A stretch of DNA of 64,000 bases from contig JABAKD010000017.1 in the NCBI GenBank assembly GCA_012845835.1, positions 2,727,001-2,791,000 of the forward strand. The letters run 5' to 3'. The position numbers were made by a program, and so were the translations under genes. This DNA is from Undaria pinnatifida. Its lineage: Eukaryota; Sar; Phaeophyceae; Laminariales; Alariaceae. The notes beneath the pieces were generated by a model, which was not told the DNA's origin, did no database searches, and worked only from the letters and a program-made list of their open reading frames with translations. The stretch's first letter is position 1. Each line of letters starts with the position of its first letter. This document shows, in pieces, positions 22,378 through 34,482 of the stretch.

Positions 22378-25300
22378 TTAGGGCAGAGGCTCCGCGCCGA
22401 AGATGGGCTCCAGCTCGCACTGCGGGAACTTTTCGAGGAGAATCGGCCGGATCGTCTTGTCCAGCACCTGCCATCGGGATACCGCGCCACCACATGGAGG
22501 GCAGGAAGGAGCGGGGGGGGGGAGGGGGGGAGGGGGGGGAAGGGGGGAGGGGGGGAGGGGGGGAGGGGGGGAGGGGGGGAGGGGGGGGGGGAGGGGGGGA
22601 GGGGGGGAGGGGGGGAGGGGGGGGAGGGGGGGGAGGGGGGGAGGGGGGGAGGGGGGGAGGGGGGGAGGGGGGGAGGGGGGGAGGGGGGGAGGGGGGGAGG
22701 GGGGGAGGGGGGGAGGGGGGGGAGGGGGGGAGGGGGGGAGGGGGGGAGGGGGGGAGGGGGGGGAGGGGGGGAGGGGGGGAGGGGGGGAGGGGGGGGAGGG
22801 GGGGGAGGGGGGGAGGGGGGGAGGGAGGGAGGGGGGGAGGGAGGGAGGGGGGGAGGGAGGGAGGGAGGGAGGGAGGGAGGGAGGGAGGGAGGGAGGGAGG
22901 GAGGGAGGGAGGGAGGGAGGGAGGGAGGGAGGGAGGGAGGGAGGGAGGGAGGGAGGGAGGGAGGGAGGGAGGGAGGGAGGGAGGGAGGGAGGGAGGGAGG
23001 GAGGGAGGGAGGGCGGGAGGGAGGGAGGGAGGGAGGGAGGGAGGGAGGGAGGGAGGGAGGGAGGGAGGGAGGGAGGGAGGGAGGGAGGGAGGGAGGGAGG
23101 GAGGGAGGGAGGGAGGGAGGGAGGGAGGGAGGGAGGGAGGGAGGGAGGGAGGGAGGGAGGGAGGGAGGGAGGGAGGGAGGGAGGGAGGGAGGGAGGGAGG
23201 GAGGGAGGGAGGGAGGGAGGGAGGGAGGGAGGGAGGGAGGGAGGGAGGGAGGGAGGGAGGGAGGGAGGGAGGGAGGGAGGGAGGGAGGGAGGGAGGGAGG
23301 GAGGGAGGGAGGGAGGGAGGGAGGGAGGGAGGGAGGGAGGGAGGGAGGGAGGGAGGGAGGAGGGAGGGAGGGAGGGAGGGAGGGAGGGAGGGAGGGAGGG
23401 AGGGAGGGAGGGAGGGAGGGAGGGAGGGAGGGAGGGAGGGAGGGAGGGAGGGAGGGAGGGAGGGAGGGAGGGAGGGAGGGAGGGAGGGAGGGAGGGAGGG
23501 AGGGAGGGAGGGAGGAGGGAGGGAGGGAGGGAGGGAGGGAGGGAGGGAGGGAGGGAGGGAGGGAGGGAGGGAGGGAGGAGGGAGGGAGGGAGGGAGGGAG
23601 GGAGGGAGGGAGGGAGGGAGGGAGGGAGGGAGGGAGGGAGGGAGGGAGGGAGGGAGGGAGGGAGGGAGGGAGGGAGGGAGGGAGGGAGGGAGGGAGGGAG
23701 GGAGGGAGGGAAGGAGGGAGTGAGGGAGGGAGGGAGGGAGGGAGGGAGGGAGGGAGGGAGGGAGGGAGGAAGGAAGGGCTCAGCAGTATCCACGGCAAAC
23801 ATTTTCCGATCGACAAAAATCGCACTGTAATCGGGAACACCACCGTTGCTCAGACGCAAGCCATATACGGTAGAGGCGCGCGAAACTTTCCTCAGCCTCC
23901 CCCTCACTTCAGCATCTTCTCCCACCCAACCACAACTACTAAACGGTTGGAGCAAAAACAGAAAGCTCAAACCGGTGAACAATCCCACGACCTAGCATGG
24001 CACATTTTTGTCTATCGTCAAACACATTTGACGTCAAGACGAACACATACCTCCTCGACGAGGTTGTCCAGAGGTGCCACGATGAAGGGGATCAGCGCTA
24101 GCCCCGCAGCGGTGGGCAACCAGCTGCCGACGCCAGGGAACTTGAAGCCGTGATAAAACAAGAAAGCAAAAAACGAAGAGAAAATAACGAAAGTCCGGAA
24201 ACAATCAACAACAACCAAAAAAGCCGTGACACGTTGAGGTGCGGATAAAAGAAGCGAACGACGTCACGACAAGGAGGGGAGGGGGTCGGGGGGGTTAGCA
24301 CCATTACAGCGGCGTGCGCGCAGGTCAAACATCACCAACGAAAACAAAATGTCCACCTCCACTACCAACACGATCACCACAACCGGCAGCAGCAACAACA
24401 GACTTTTTGAAAACGAACATCAACCGCAATAGTACCACCATCAAATACCAACAACAATACCCAATACCAACACGACAACATAACACGCCAACAACGCCAA
24501 CACCGACAATACCAACAATGACACCATCAACACCACTATATAGCACCAATACCAGCTACCAAAACAAAAACAGCATCACTACCACTGACCCCCCCTCCCC
24601 CCCCGCTTCGCCCCCCCCCCCTCCACGCCCCCCGTCCCCACCCCAGCCCATCCCGCTCCCTTCCACCCCACCCCATCTACTCCATCCGTCCGCTCCGTCT
24701 CCTCCCCCCCACCCACCCTATCCCACAACGCGAATGGTGCCGCCAGTACACAAACGCTGCTGCCACGCACCTGCTCCTCAAGATTGGAGGCACCCAGCAA
24801 GTACTCGACGAAAGCCACCCAGCGGTTGATAGTGAAACCCGGAAACACCACGGACGCGAGCATCTGAAACGTCAACACGTCAAAAGACGCGGGGATCGCG
24901 CATAACCTGCCGGACAACGGAAGCGTTGTCGAGAAGAACGGGGGAGGGGGGGGGGGAGGTTGGGGTTAGAATGGGGGTGGGGATGGGGCGTGAGGGTGAT
25001 GTTCCAGGGATGAGAATGGGGATGGTGACAGGGTTGGCGGTGGAGGTTGGGATTGGAATGGGGGTTGGGGTGGGAGTTGAGGGAAAGCCACACTATGAGC
25101 AAAGATCACGGCACATTCGTCAATCCACAAAACAGCGAACCAACGGAAAACACACGTTCACACACGAGAACCACTACCTTCATCGACCAACAAAGGCGAG
25201 CCAAATTAACACCTTCCCGTCAATCAACCCACAACGCACCCACCCACCCAATAAACAAACCAAGCTACAAAATCAACCAGTCAAAAACAACCCAGTAGCC

Positions 25301-28300
25301 CGGACCAGTCCCCCCAATCGCTCCCCTTGGAACGCCTGAACTCCTTCGCCACAGAACCAGCTGTATCGTATCCCATGACGACAAAACCAACCCACCAATC
25401 AATGGCAACAAAAAAAACACCCAGAAAACGCCAACCAAACACCAACCAACCAACCAACCAATCTAAGACCGAAAAATCAACCGACCAACCAACAGACGGG
25501 TCAAACAATCAACCAACGGACCGGTCAACCAACCAACCAACCAACCATCCAAAAAGCAAACCAACGAAACAGGCAACAAACCAACCACACATATCAACCA
25601 CTCTACTGCCGAAAAACACCAACACACCCAACCACCAACCTATAGCCACCACAACAGCCAACTGATCCAAATCACCCAACCAAAGAACCGAATCACCCAA
25701 CCAAAGAACCGAAAAGAAAAAAAAAACAGGTCAGCAGGCCTCACTTAGAATCGCTCTCCTTCGAGCATTTGAACCCCTTCGACACGGCGTCAGCCGAAAC
25801 GTAGGCGATGGCCACGGCATACGACACCACCACCGCAAACCCCGGGATGAGCGGCCTGGACACAGAGGCAATGCACGGGCGAACAAGGGTAAGCTATTAT
25901 AAGACAGGGCGCCCGGCAACACACACAGGCCGCCCTTTTGCAGGTCTCTGTATTAGGCAGGTTCCACGTCGGTCACTCACTTGTATTTAGAGAAGCTCTT
26001 GTATTAATCCCAATAGCCACGGACAAAACTAAGCGCTAAGCGCGCTGCAAATACACGAAACAATGCACCATCCCCTTTTTCCTACACGCACATGCCTTCA
26101 AAGGCATGTGAAACCCTTTTGAATACCGTATCCGCATCCTGGATCCTTTGTCTTGTTAGGCTCCCAGGGCAATACCATTAACACAGCCACGCCACGGTAA
26201 GGGGGGATACGATACTTTTGGGCGAAGCATTTTCTGACGGAGGGGGCTCGTCAACCTAGGTCCTACCAGTACGTACTCAGTAAAAGGCGAAACCTCTACT
26301 TTTTTTCACAGTTTGGAGAACATGGTTGATAGCGCACACAGACTCCTTATTAGACCATGACACCTTCCCGATAATTTTCCCAAGCGATCGGATTCAGGGA
26401 CAGGGTTAAGGTTTACAGTCAAGAGCATTTCAACCATGTCGTCAAAGCTCGGCCAAGCCGCATACGTACCCCCCGCTCCCCCCCTCCCTAGTACCCTGTT
26501 CAAGAACTAAAACACGCTCCTTGGCTGCTCCTTCCCCCTTCCCCCACACGCCTCCTGTTGGCAAGCTCACCGGAAAGCCTCCCCCACTTCGTTGGCGTAA
26601 CCCATGTAGCGCAGCGCGGTATCCCTGAAGATATCCACCTGGCATGACAGCAAGCGAACAAAACACGATATGGTCACGAACAAACCAGCACGCATGTGTC
26701 ATTATCATGTATAGCCACCGCGCGATACGGAAAAGGTTGGCTATGCAGCCAGCAGATATAGCACGCGAATAGAAAGGGACACCGTCACGACTGCGAAGGC
26801 AAGACCTCACACCAGCCCTATCCCCGTCCTAAAGTCCAACCCCAACGCGTTGCGCAAGGTGTGCAACCCCGGGGATGGAACCCCGGGAAACCCCGGGGAT
26901 GGGTTCTAAATGTCCCCGCAGTCGTGGGGTATGGTATAAATACCGCTTACGCCGTCGTGATTATCAGTTTTCTGCCCACCTCCCTCTCCTCCCCCTCCTC
27001 GCTCTCCTCCTCAGCCCCTTTGTCCCAGGTGATCTTGTACCCGGCGCTGATCAACCCTGTGCAACCTGCTCGCGAGGGAAGGGCGGGGGGGGGGGGAGGG
27101 GTGTCAAGGTAGGGTCGATTGTGTCAGGAAACGGCAACTTAGGCTTGTTACGGAAGGCAGTCTATACTTATTGCACTACTCATGCGAGGGGTGGGGGGTT
27201 AGGGTATGGTTCGAAGATGTCAGGACGCGGCAGTTCAGGTCTGCTACGGGACGGCAGTCTACATTTTAACGTACTATACTTGTAATTAGCGTGGGAGCTC
27301 CTAAAACACGCGATTCACGCCGCCCAAACCTGAAACTACCGTCTCCTGGCATATTTGGGAAGATTTACACCGTATTGTATCTTGGTCGTGTACAGTGTCC
27401 ACAACGACAACGGCAGTATCGACACAACCGGCGCCTACATCAGCACTAACGCCAACATCAGCACCAAAATCAGCAACAACACCAAAAAACACCAACGAAG
27501 CGCCAACGGCAACTCAATCGCCAACATAATCACCCACACAATCACTAACACACAATGCGACTGCCATCGCCAAAGGCAGAACACCGCCAACCCGGCCCAC
27601 AGCAACATCAGCACCAAGACCAAGACCAACACCAACGACAACAACAGCCACACCACAACCAAACACCAACACCGACGCCATCACCAGCAACACAACCAGC
27701 ACCAAAAAAAACCCCCACATATCCACCAACATCACCAACATCAAGACCAACTACCAATACCGAGACCAACACCACCTCTTAATACCAATATCAATTCACC
27801 AACTCTCACTGCCAACACCAACGCCAACGCAACCAACACCAACGCCACTAGCACAACTAACGAATAATCAGCAACAACACCAGCACCACCAGCACCACCA
27901 GCAACACCGACAACACCAACCCCAACCCCAACCCCAACCCCAACCCCAACCCCAACCCCAACACCAGCACCAACACCAACGCCCAACACCACCACCAACA
28001 AAAACACCAACAAAAACACAACGCCGATAACCACCAACGATCAACGCCGAACAACAACTTTTAATGTCACCTCTCATCACCAACATGAACACCAACACTA
28101 ACACCAACATCAACATAAACACCAACACTAACACCAACACCAACACCAACACAACCAACACCAACACAACCAACACCAGAGCCCCAACCCCCACCACCAA
28201 CAACAACTCTCAACACCATACATCACCGCGATCCCTAAGGAATATTTGATCATGTAGGCGTGAGTAGGCGTTTCGCCAAAAATACGCAAACGACTTGGAA

Positions 28301-30611
28301 ATAGAGTGGAGAGTTTTACAAGCAAGATACACAATTTTCGGATTGTACAAACTGACGCACACATGCAAGAGCGGTTTTAGCCTGTTTTGCCCTGTGTAAA
28401 GCCAAATTTTTCACTACCCCGAACGGGAACGTAATTTGTCTGGCCGCACTTTCTTCGGGTACGAATTAGTAGTGCTTTAAAGTACCATCGAAAACCCCAG
28501 CTATCTAATGGCGAAAGCAGTTTCTTCACACAACACGTGTTGCTGCCATGGCCGTAAGCACTCGTGCGCATGAACCAAAATGTTGATTTTGAACGTTTTT
28601 GGTGATGCTCGCTGGCAATTTCGACTTAATGAAATCACCTCGTGAGTCGTTTCTGGCTGCCTACGACTGCTGCCCGGTGCACCCGACGCCCTCACACACA
28701 TTAAGAGCGTGGCTCACTTCCGCGGGCTGCTGCTTATGAGCAGCTGTAGCTGTCCGCAAGTGAATCACGCACGTTCAGTCCGAGGTGGGTTGTCTCATTT
28801 CCTGTCTTTCAAATTTCGGCCAATTTCGACCATCGCAGCACGCCAAAGTCGGCTTGTACACCTCCGTCGAGAAAGTGCGGACGGCCAATCTGAGCAGAAT
28901 CAAGAGCAGCTCCGTATGGACTCAACGCTAAAACGTAACGCCCGCCCACGCTGGCACGCACCAGCTGAAGGTTAAAATGCAGGGTGTGTATAAAAAGCGG
29001 CATTATTCACTGCACCGAAAAAGGATCTAGAGATTTAGAGTGGGCCGGCAACCCGGGGATAGGGGGTGGGTATGATCCCCCGCGGCCTTAACACAAACCG
29101 GCATTACCATCAACACGAACACCAACATCGACTTCAACACCAATTCTCAGCACCAAAATCAACACCAGCGCTAACTCTCAACACCTACTCAAAACACCAA
29201 CACCAACATCATCACCAACTGTCAACACTACCACCAACACCCACACCAACTCTCAAAAATACAATCGGCAGCAACAAAAACGGCAACGGTATTAAAAAAA
29301 AAGCTTAAAAACGAAAAACGCGCAACGGCGTCCGTGCCCCTCACCCGCCATCTGCGCGAAGAGAAGGTTCGTCGTGTCCGCCACCTGTTCAGCTCCCACA
29401 ACCATGCTCAGTCTTCACTCCCCCGTCCCACAAGCGCGAAACCCGTAAAAAACAGACCACGCGACAGAGAACCGAACCGCAACGTGCCGTACAAGCAGCC
29501 AAGATGCGCGAGGCGAAAAAACAGGGGGGAAGGAGAGAAATGGGGGGGGGGGGGGGGGGGGAAGGCGAAGAAAAAAACGGTATCAAGTAGTGGATAATGA
29601 CGGGAAATCTCCTGCTGGTCAAGCGCTTCCATAAACAATTCGGATCGATTCAGTCACTCCTCGAGTCTCCGAGGGTACTATCGGTCAGCACCCTCCTTCC
29701 CTCACGCCCAGCCCCCATCCTTACTGGGCACGCGCGGGAGACTTTAACAGCAAACAACAACGACCACGACGAAGGCAACGGCAACAGCAACGACGTCATC
29801 AACACCAACACTAACATCACCAACACCGCTATTGCCCCCACCCCTCCCCCTCCCTCCCCGCCACCCCCCGCCAGTCTCACCCCGTTTCCCTTCCCGCTCG
29901 TCGCGATCGGCAGGAGTTCCATACCGCCGGTGAGGCGGCTCCTCCGGCCGTTACACCCGTCCGGCCAATCGCCGCTACGGGCGATACGAACGCCTCCGCG
30001 ACGCCAGACGACGCCGCCACGAAAGCCAGCGCGGAGAAATAAATCTGCACGAGAAATGAAAAAAAAGGGTTGCTTGTTTTTCAACCCCATTAAAAGTGGA
30101 CCCATGTTTTTGGAGATGAACTACCAATACTGAGAATTAGTGCAAGAAAACGCGTCCTGTGGCGTAAATGCTAACGTTACGTAAATCGTTTAGAACTGAA
30201 CCACGATTTGAAGAAAAACTAGTACACAGTTGAACTTGAGAGGAGCATCAGGCCTTTTGCTTTCTGAGTGTCCCCATTTTCGTGGTAACAGCTGGCAGGC
30301 CTAGATTTTTAGTTTCAAACTTTGCGCGCGTGCTCCACAGTGTGAGATGGAGTATCGAAGCGCTCGCCTCTCGCTATCCCGACCGCCAGCAACACGAAAA
30401 TCACCTCTGGACTATCTTCCATTATACAGATGCACAGAATAACAGTACAGATAACACAGATCATTTTTCACGGATTTGAATCGCTTGCACAGTTCCCACG
30501 GGGATGAACTACAGAATCTGAATGATCTGTACATGTTTCCGCAGTAGTAATCTAAAGGGTGTGGTCGACATCACGAGTGTGCCCGGGTTTGTAAGCACGT
30601 CATACTCTCAT
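22378..30611 (-). CDS. MTFP1/MTP18-family membrane protein with plastid-type presequence (9 exons, first tentative)
   Basis: Supported minus-strand exons are 30044-29925, 29384-29345, 27065-26980, 26638-26571, 25855-25745, 24906-24771, 24140-24051 and 22467-22378 (stop). All splice phases agree, giving 246 codons before the stop. The last 165 aa match animal MTFP1 (mitochondrial fission process protein 1, an inner-membrane protein of about 166 aa) nearly end to end: RYMGYANEVGEAFR, SYAVAIAYVSADAVSKG, MLASVVFPGFTINRW, LPTAAGLALIPFIVAPLDN and a terminal VLDKTIRPIL. The N-terminal 80 aa are extra. They begin with a hydrophobic signal-peptide-like stretch, then AEA/FVSP, which is an ASAFAP-type cleavage site of heterokont plastid proteins, and end in an acidic run (EEESEEGEERE). 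The first exon is tentative. The best candidate is 30611-30606, encoding Met-Arg with donor GTATGA; another is at 30248-30228. Function inferred: an envelope or inner-membrane protein in plastid or mitochondrion, possibly in division. It could instead be mitochondrial if the presequence is misread. Confidence 0.9.
22515..23776 (+). repeat. giant G/A satellite: (GGGGGGGA)n then (GGGA)n
   Basis: 22515-22830 is mostly G6-8A units and 22830-23776 is almost pure GGGA with few interruptions. It lies inside the last intron (24050-22468) of the MTFP1-like gene, so the transcript carries about 1.26 kb of CCCT/CCCCCCCT. The Gly/Arg/Glu and Ser/Leu/Pro frames through it are artefacts. Confidence 0.95.
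24350..24570 (+). repeat. CAACAC/ACCA-rich microsatellite
   Basis: Degenerate CAACACC units in the intron between the 24771-24906 and 24051-24140 exons of the MTFP1-like gene. They are followed by a C-rich tract at 24590-24720, which on the minus strand is G-rich. Confidence 0.7.
25170..25700 (+). repeat. (CCAA)n-type degenerate repeat
   Basis: Imperfect CCAACCAAC units fill much of the 25744-24907 intron of the MTFP1-like gene. The block contains the exon-like relic at 25325-25385. Confidence 0.7.
25325..25385 (-). pseudogene. decayed copy of MTFP1-like exon 25745-25855
   Basis: The minus strand reads VMGYDTAGSVAKEFRRSKGSD. It aligns with IAYVSADAVSKGFKCSKESD of the intact exon, and the nucleotides align over about 55 bp (GAACGCCTGAACTCCTTCG against GAGCATTTGAACCCCTTCG on the plus strand). 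No donor is found at the matching place, and the flanking exons already join in phase without it. Confidence 0.5.
27110..27280 (+). repeat. two tandem units of about 85 bp
   Basis: GTCAGGAAACGGCA, TTACGGAAGGCAGTCTA recurs as GTCAGGACGCGGCA, CTACGGGACGGCAGTCTA. Intronic to the MTFP1-like gene. Confidence 0.6.
27420..28215 (+). repeat. CAACAC/ACCAAC microsatellite block
   Basis: About 800 bp of degenerate CAACACCAA units, including a purer CCAACC block near 27905-27965. It lies in the 29344-27066 intron. Reading frames are compositional. Confidence 0.85.
28250..29040. other. intronic, no exon recognised
   Basis: Part of the intron between exons 29345-29384 and 26980-27065. A minus-strand frame at 28809-29003 has balanced composition but no motif, and the flanking exons join in phase without it. 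Confidence 0.4.
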
Positions 30612-30870
30612 CTGGTACGATCTGTGTCATCTGTAGATACGCACGATCTATCTATGTCAGATCAACTTCAGGCCGATGATGATCTGTCGGACGTGCGTGC
30701 ATGTGCAATTTTCATAAATCAAGAGCAGACAGACGTCACATATGCTGCAATCTGCATCAACCACACGCTACATCAAGACTTCAGCAACACTAACCCGAGC
30801 ATCAGGCATGGGCTGGGCCGCTGCTGGCCTTTACATACTCCGGAGTATATATCAGCGAGTATAGCATGAC

Positions 30871-31095
30871 CATGGCTCTTCGCGGGTCAGGTCATTTATC
30901 ACGGGTCGGGTAAACCCACCCCCGAAAGGAATGAAATGCTAACATCTGACCCGACTGCACCCGTGAGATATTGAAAACTTCCCGACCTGACCCGACCCGA
31001 TCCGACCCGGCCCGTGATATTTGAAAACCTCGCGACCAGACCCGACCCTACCGATAGATTTCGAATGACCCGTCAGAGTAGGGCTATTTTACGAC
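30871..31095 (+). mobile_element. GGGTC-rich relic related to the hAT-type element
   Basis: Contains GGCTCTTCGCGGGTCAGG, CACGGGTCGGG and CCCGACCCGA arrays with TTTGAAAACCTCGCG, as in the subterminal arrays of 2846-4130, but is only about 225 bp with imperfect ends. A shorter piece lies at 47912-47945. Confidence 0.5.
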
Positions 31096-32560
31096 ATACC
31101 AGAGGGAAGATACCATATTCCTACAGCACTTTCGAGACACGAGCTTTTGTCCCTCTCGAATGCCTGATGCGGGCAAATACCAGCTGGTAAATAGTAGACG
31201 CGCACAGGATGACATGGGCTGACATGATCTTGAAATCTTGCCAAGCAATGCCGTCTACTGTAGTAGACACGTTTTTTACACCGGCATATCCAAGGGGTTC
31301 ATGGGCCAGAAGACCTCATGTCCATTATCAGCAATGTACGAAACGCGCGACCGATGTACTCGCACTGGTATCACCTCTGTTCTTGCAGGGTTGAGGGTCG
31401 TCTATGACATCGGGATAACAACATAACAGCGCTGCGAGTACTTGTTAGTTTACACGTCGCGTACTTGCACAAGATCTACCGCCGCTGAATCTGTGGCGCC
31501 ATCACTCGGAGTTGTTGTACTTACTGGTACAGCGCACGCACTTGCCCGTGCATCGTTCACGCAACATCGTTCACGCAACTACCTCTGGCGCGAGTCTACT
31601 ACTGCTGTACCAGGTATAATATGCTGCTGCGCTGCTGCGAGAAAATCGGCGGTTTGGGTTAGGATGTTGGATGGTTTACCGAAAACAAATCCAAATCAGC
31701 GTCACACTTCTGTCAGGTCGCGCGTTCCTGCTTCTCGAGCCCAGCCTCCCAGGGGGGTAACGTGAATCCCGCAAATTTGTCCAGCATCTTTTCCTCGACC
31801 TGTGACAGGATACATTGTGTCACTACTCGTAGGCAGCAGTACCCTCCTATAAAGTGCGTATTTCTTACCGCTACACTGCTGCACGCTCTGATGCACTGCC
31901 GCCATTCTCCGTACGTGAAGGGCGGGAGGGGTACGTACTGGTGAAAAATGCGGTGTGTTTAGACAGTGCCCATGAACTCATCACCCTGACGATCATGTTA
32001 CCTATTCCTTCGAGGGTAGCTGCGGGTAGGCGTTCCCAAACAGAGGGGAAAACTTGCGAGAGATGAGAGCATGGTATCCTTTGAGGCAACAGACGACAGC
32101 AGTTGTATGGTCAGTAGAACTCTATTGATAGCACTTGCCAAGAAGCATGATAAGAGGGAAGACTTGGGGCAACCTTTCGCGCCCGATGAAACAGCGAAGC
32201 ACCACCACAACCTCCTTTCAAAAGGGACAAGGACGAGGAGCTGAGGACGACACACCGATCGCACAGACTGCAAACCCACGGGGGAAATCTAAGGCATTCG
32301 AATATTCCTTGAACGGAACCGCTCGTTGCGCCCGCTTGTCTGGCGGCGAACGGTACGCACGGCCATTGCGTGATGATGCGCTCTCGGCAATAAACGTCGA
32401 CGTACCAAAAAACGGAAAGGCGGCGAGAAAACAAGATGAGAGCACAGGAACAACAAACAAGCACACCACAGGCTAGCCCAACACCAAGCAAAAGGCACTG
32501 GAAGGAAATGACGCAAACCAACAACATTCAAGCAACAATAGTCTAGACCCGCACCTTTGC
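31096..32560. other. no gene assigned
   Basis: Several short frames on both strands (for example 31442-31765 plus, 32135-32476 plus) with ordinary composition but no recognised motif or splice pair. Confidence 0.35.
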
Positions 32561-32766
32561 CGCCATGCTTCGCTCGTAAAAGGAATGCCGTGAAGGGTGT
32601 ACGTAGGCAGCTTGGTATGATGGGCGCGACAACAAGCCAGGGAAGAGTACGAGGCATATGTGGAAACCCCTACAAGGCGTTTTCAAAAAGGAACAACTCC
32701 CCGTACTACCCCATGCAAACACTGATGCCGGTCTCTTAGACTAGCAGGCACCAGAGTAGACGGTCG

Positions 32767-32874
32767 ATGGAGGGCGAACAGGACAGCAGGAAGCGCAAGC
32801 TTGCAGCGCTGAAAGCTCGGCGGGAGCAGGGTAACCTCGCGAACGCGGCGCTGGCGGAGAAGGAGGAAGCAAGG
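32767..32874 (+). CDS. candidate first exon encoding a basic coiled N-terminus
   Basis: ATG at 32767 opens MEGEQDSRKRKLAALKARRE and runs to a possible donor (GCAAG|GTTCGG) at 32874. Basic, charged, helix-prone starts of this kind occur in splicing proteins such as CCDC12/Cwf18, but the conserved RNY...PDWDLKRD part was not found downstream. The call is tentative. Confidence 0.3.
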
Positions 32875-33564
32875 TTCGGGGGTTATACTTTTTCCATATT
32901 TTCTGTCTGTTTTCGCCGCGCCTACGATATACCTGATACCTGTGGAACGACGTAGCAATCTGAGATATCTTGCACCCTCACACAGCAGGTACCCACAGTT
33001 AGTGTTGAAGGAATGCACTCTTAAATAAGAAATCCATCCGGAACCAACATTCCTGCTTCGTGCTTTTTACTACTCGTACATAGGTGCGTTCGCTAATTGC
33101 ACTACTACTCCTACTTCGGAGATTCCCATTCAATGGTCAATCTGTTGTGCAATGATGTTTCATTGGTCAAAACAGCGACCAGTTTTGGGGCATGCCTTTT
33201 GCTCCGCCCTCCGTCTCCAATTCAGGCCAGCGGTGATGCAATGATCTCTAGCTAGTATCCTGTCCCCGGGGGTTACAGTACGGCGCACGTTTGGGCCTAG
33301 GTCGAGCTCCGTGGCGCGTACTGCTGTTGGCGTCCAAGATCCAAGGTTCCAAAGTCGCCCGAGCTGACAGCTTGAAGAGGCCACGTTCCACCTCGCCGAT
33401 CCACGCGAGGCGTAGGAAACCCTACAAACATCCTCCTGAAAGCCAAATATGCTACTACAAACTATAAGGAGACCGCGGTTCAACCCCTTGACTGACCGCG
33501 ACCCCGACACTAAAACCATTGTAGTATTGAAGGCCCAAAGAAGCCTCGACGTGCCCTAACATTG

Positions 33565-33640
33565 TTGTTGTTGTTGTTGTTCTCACATTAACTCGCATAA
33601 TCAAGTCCGTGGTCACAGGACAGGCTCCAGTCACTCTGGA
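33565..33640 (+). repeat. dispersed repeat shared with 59885-59955
   Basis: TTGTTGTTCTC, ACTCGCATAATCAAGTCCG, TGGTCACAG and CAGGCTCCAGTCACT occur in order at both places. The rest of 32900-33900 shows no gene. Confidence 0.65.
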
Positions 33641-33934
33641 GCTGAGGAATACCCCAGGGAAAAACACACAACCCAAGGTGGTACACGCATATATCACAGC
33701 TGACGCAATTCATGCCTCCACCAGAAACATATAAAAGTGAAATCGGGAGTCAGTCTACGATGTGCCAGGTCCAGGCCGGTACATACGTCTCACTACTCAC
33801 GCCTGGAGAAACCAAATATTCCGATTGCCACCCAAGGAAGACTACCACGTATATATTACACGTAGTATCTATCACTACGCATACGCACGACAGGCATAAG
33901 TCAATTGGAGAAAAAGAAACAAAGAAAAGAAAAA

Positions 33935-34067
33935 AAGCTAAAGGAAAGGAAAGAAAAGAAAAGAAAAAAACGAAACAAGACGAAAAAGGCAAGCAAAGAT
34001 AAGAAAAAGACAAGAAAAGCAAGAAAAGACAAGACAGGAAAGCAAGGAAAGAAGAAGAGAAAAAAAG

Positions 34068-34147
<80 letters not shown>
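33935..34147 (+). repeat. A/G-rich tract ending in about 80 consecutive A
   Basis: AAGAAAAGA-type purine sequence followed by a pure A run at about 34067-34147. The frames across it are poly-Lys or poly-Phe artefacts. Confidence 0.9.
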
Positions 34148-34148
<1 letters not shown>

Positions 34149-34149
34149 A

Positions 34150-34410
34150 TAACGGTCTCTGACAAAGGCATCTTCGCTGGAAGCAGCCGCGCTGGAAACT
34201 CCAAGCTCCTTCCTTTGTGGCAACGAGGCAGCCACAGGGGTCCACAGAAGGCCAAAAGAAGCCTCGACGTGCCCTAAAAGAACGGTCTCTTATGATAGAA
34301 TATTCGCTGAAAGCAGCCGCGCTGGAAGCTCTATGCTCCTTCCTTTGTTGCAGCGAGGTAACCACGGGGGTCCAAAGAGGCCTTGGCGTGCCGAGAAGAC
34401 CGGTCTGCCA
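34150..34410 (+). repeat. tandem duplication of about 117 bp
   Basis: Two units share ACGGTCTCT, GAAGCAGCCGCGCTGGAA, TGCTCCTTCCTTTGT and CCACGGGGGTCCA. The core AAGAAGCCTCGACGTGCC also occurs at 33538. Confidence 0.7.
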
Positions 34411-34482
34411 GCACTTTGTTGCTGCGCGGGAAAGTCTGACCGTTGTTGACAGCCGGACAGCCAGGGTGCTTCTCTCCTTGTG

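Noticed and set aside
22314-24153. Four long ORFs of 469-604 codons on both strands
   Set aside because: They are readings of the GGGA satellite; every frame is open because the unit contains no stop. The true coding bases there are the 22378-22467 and 24051-24140 exons.
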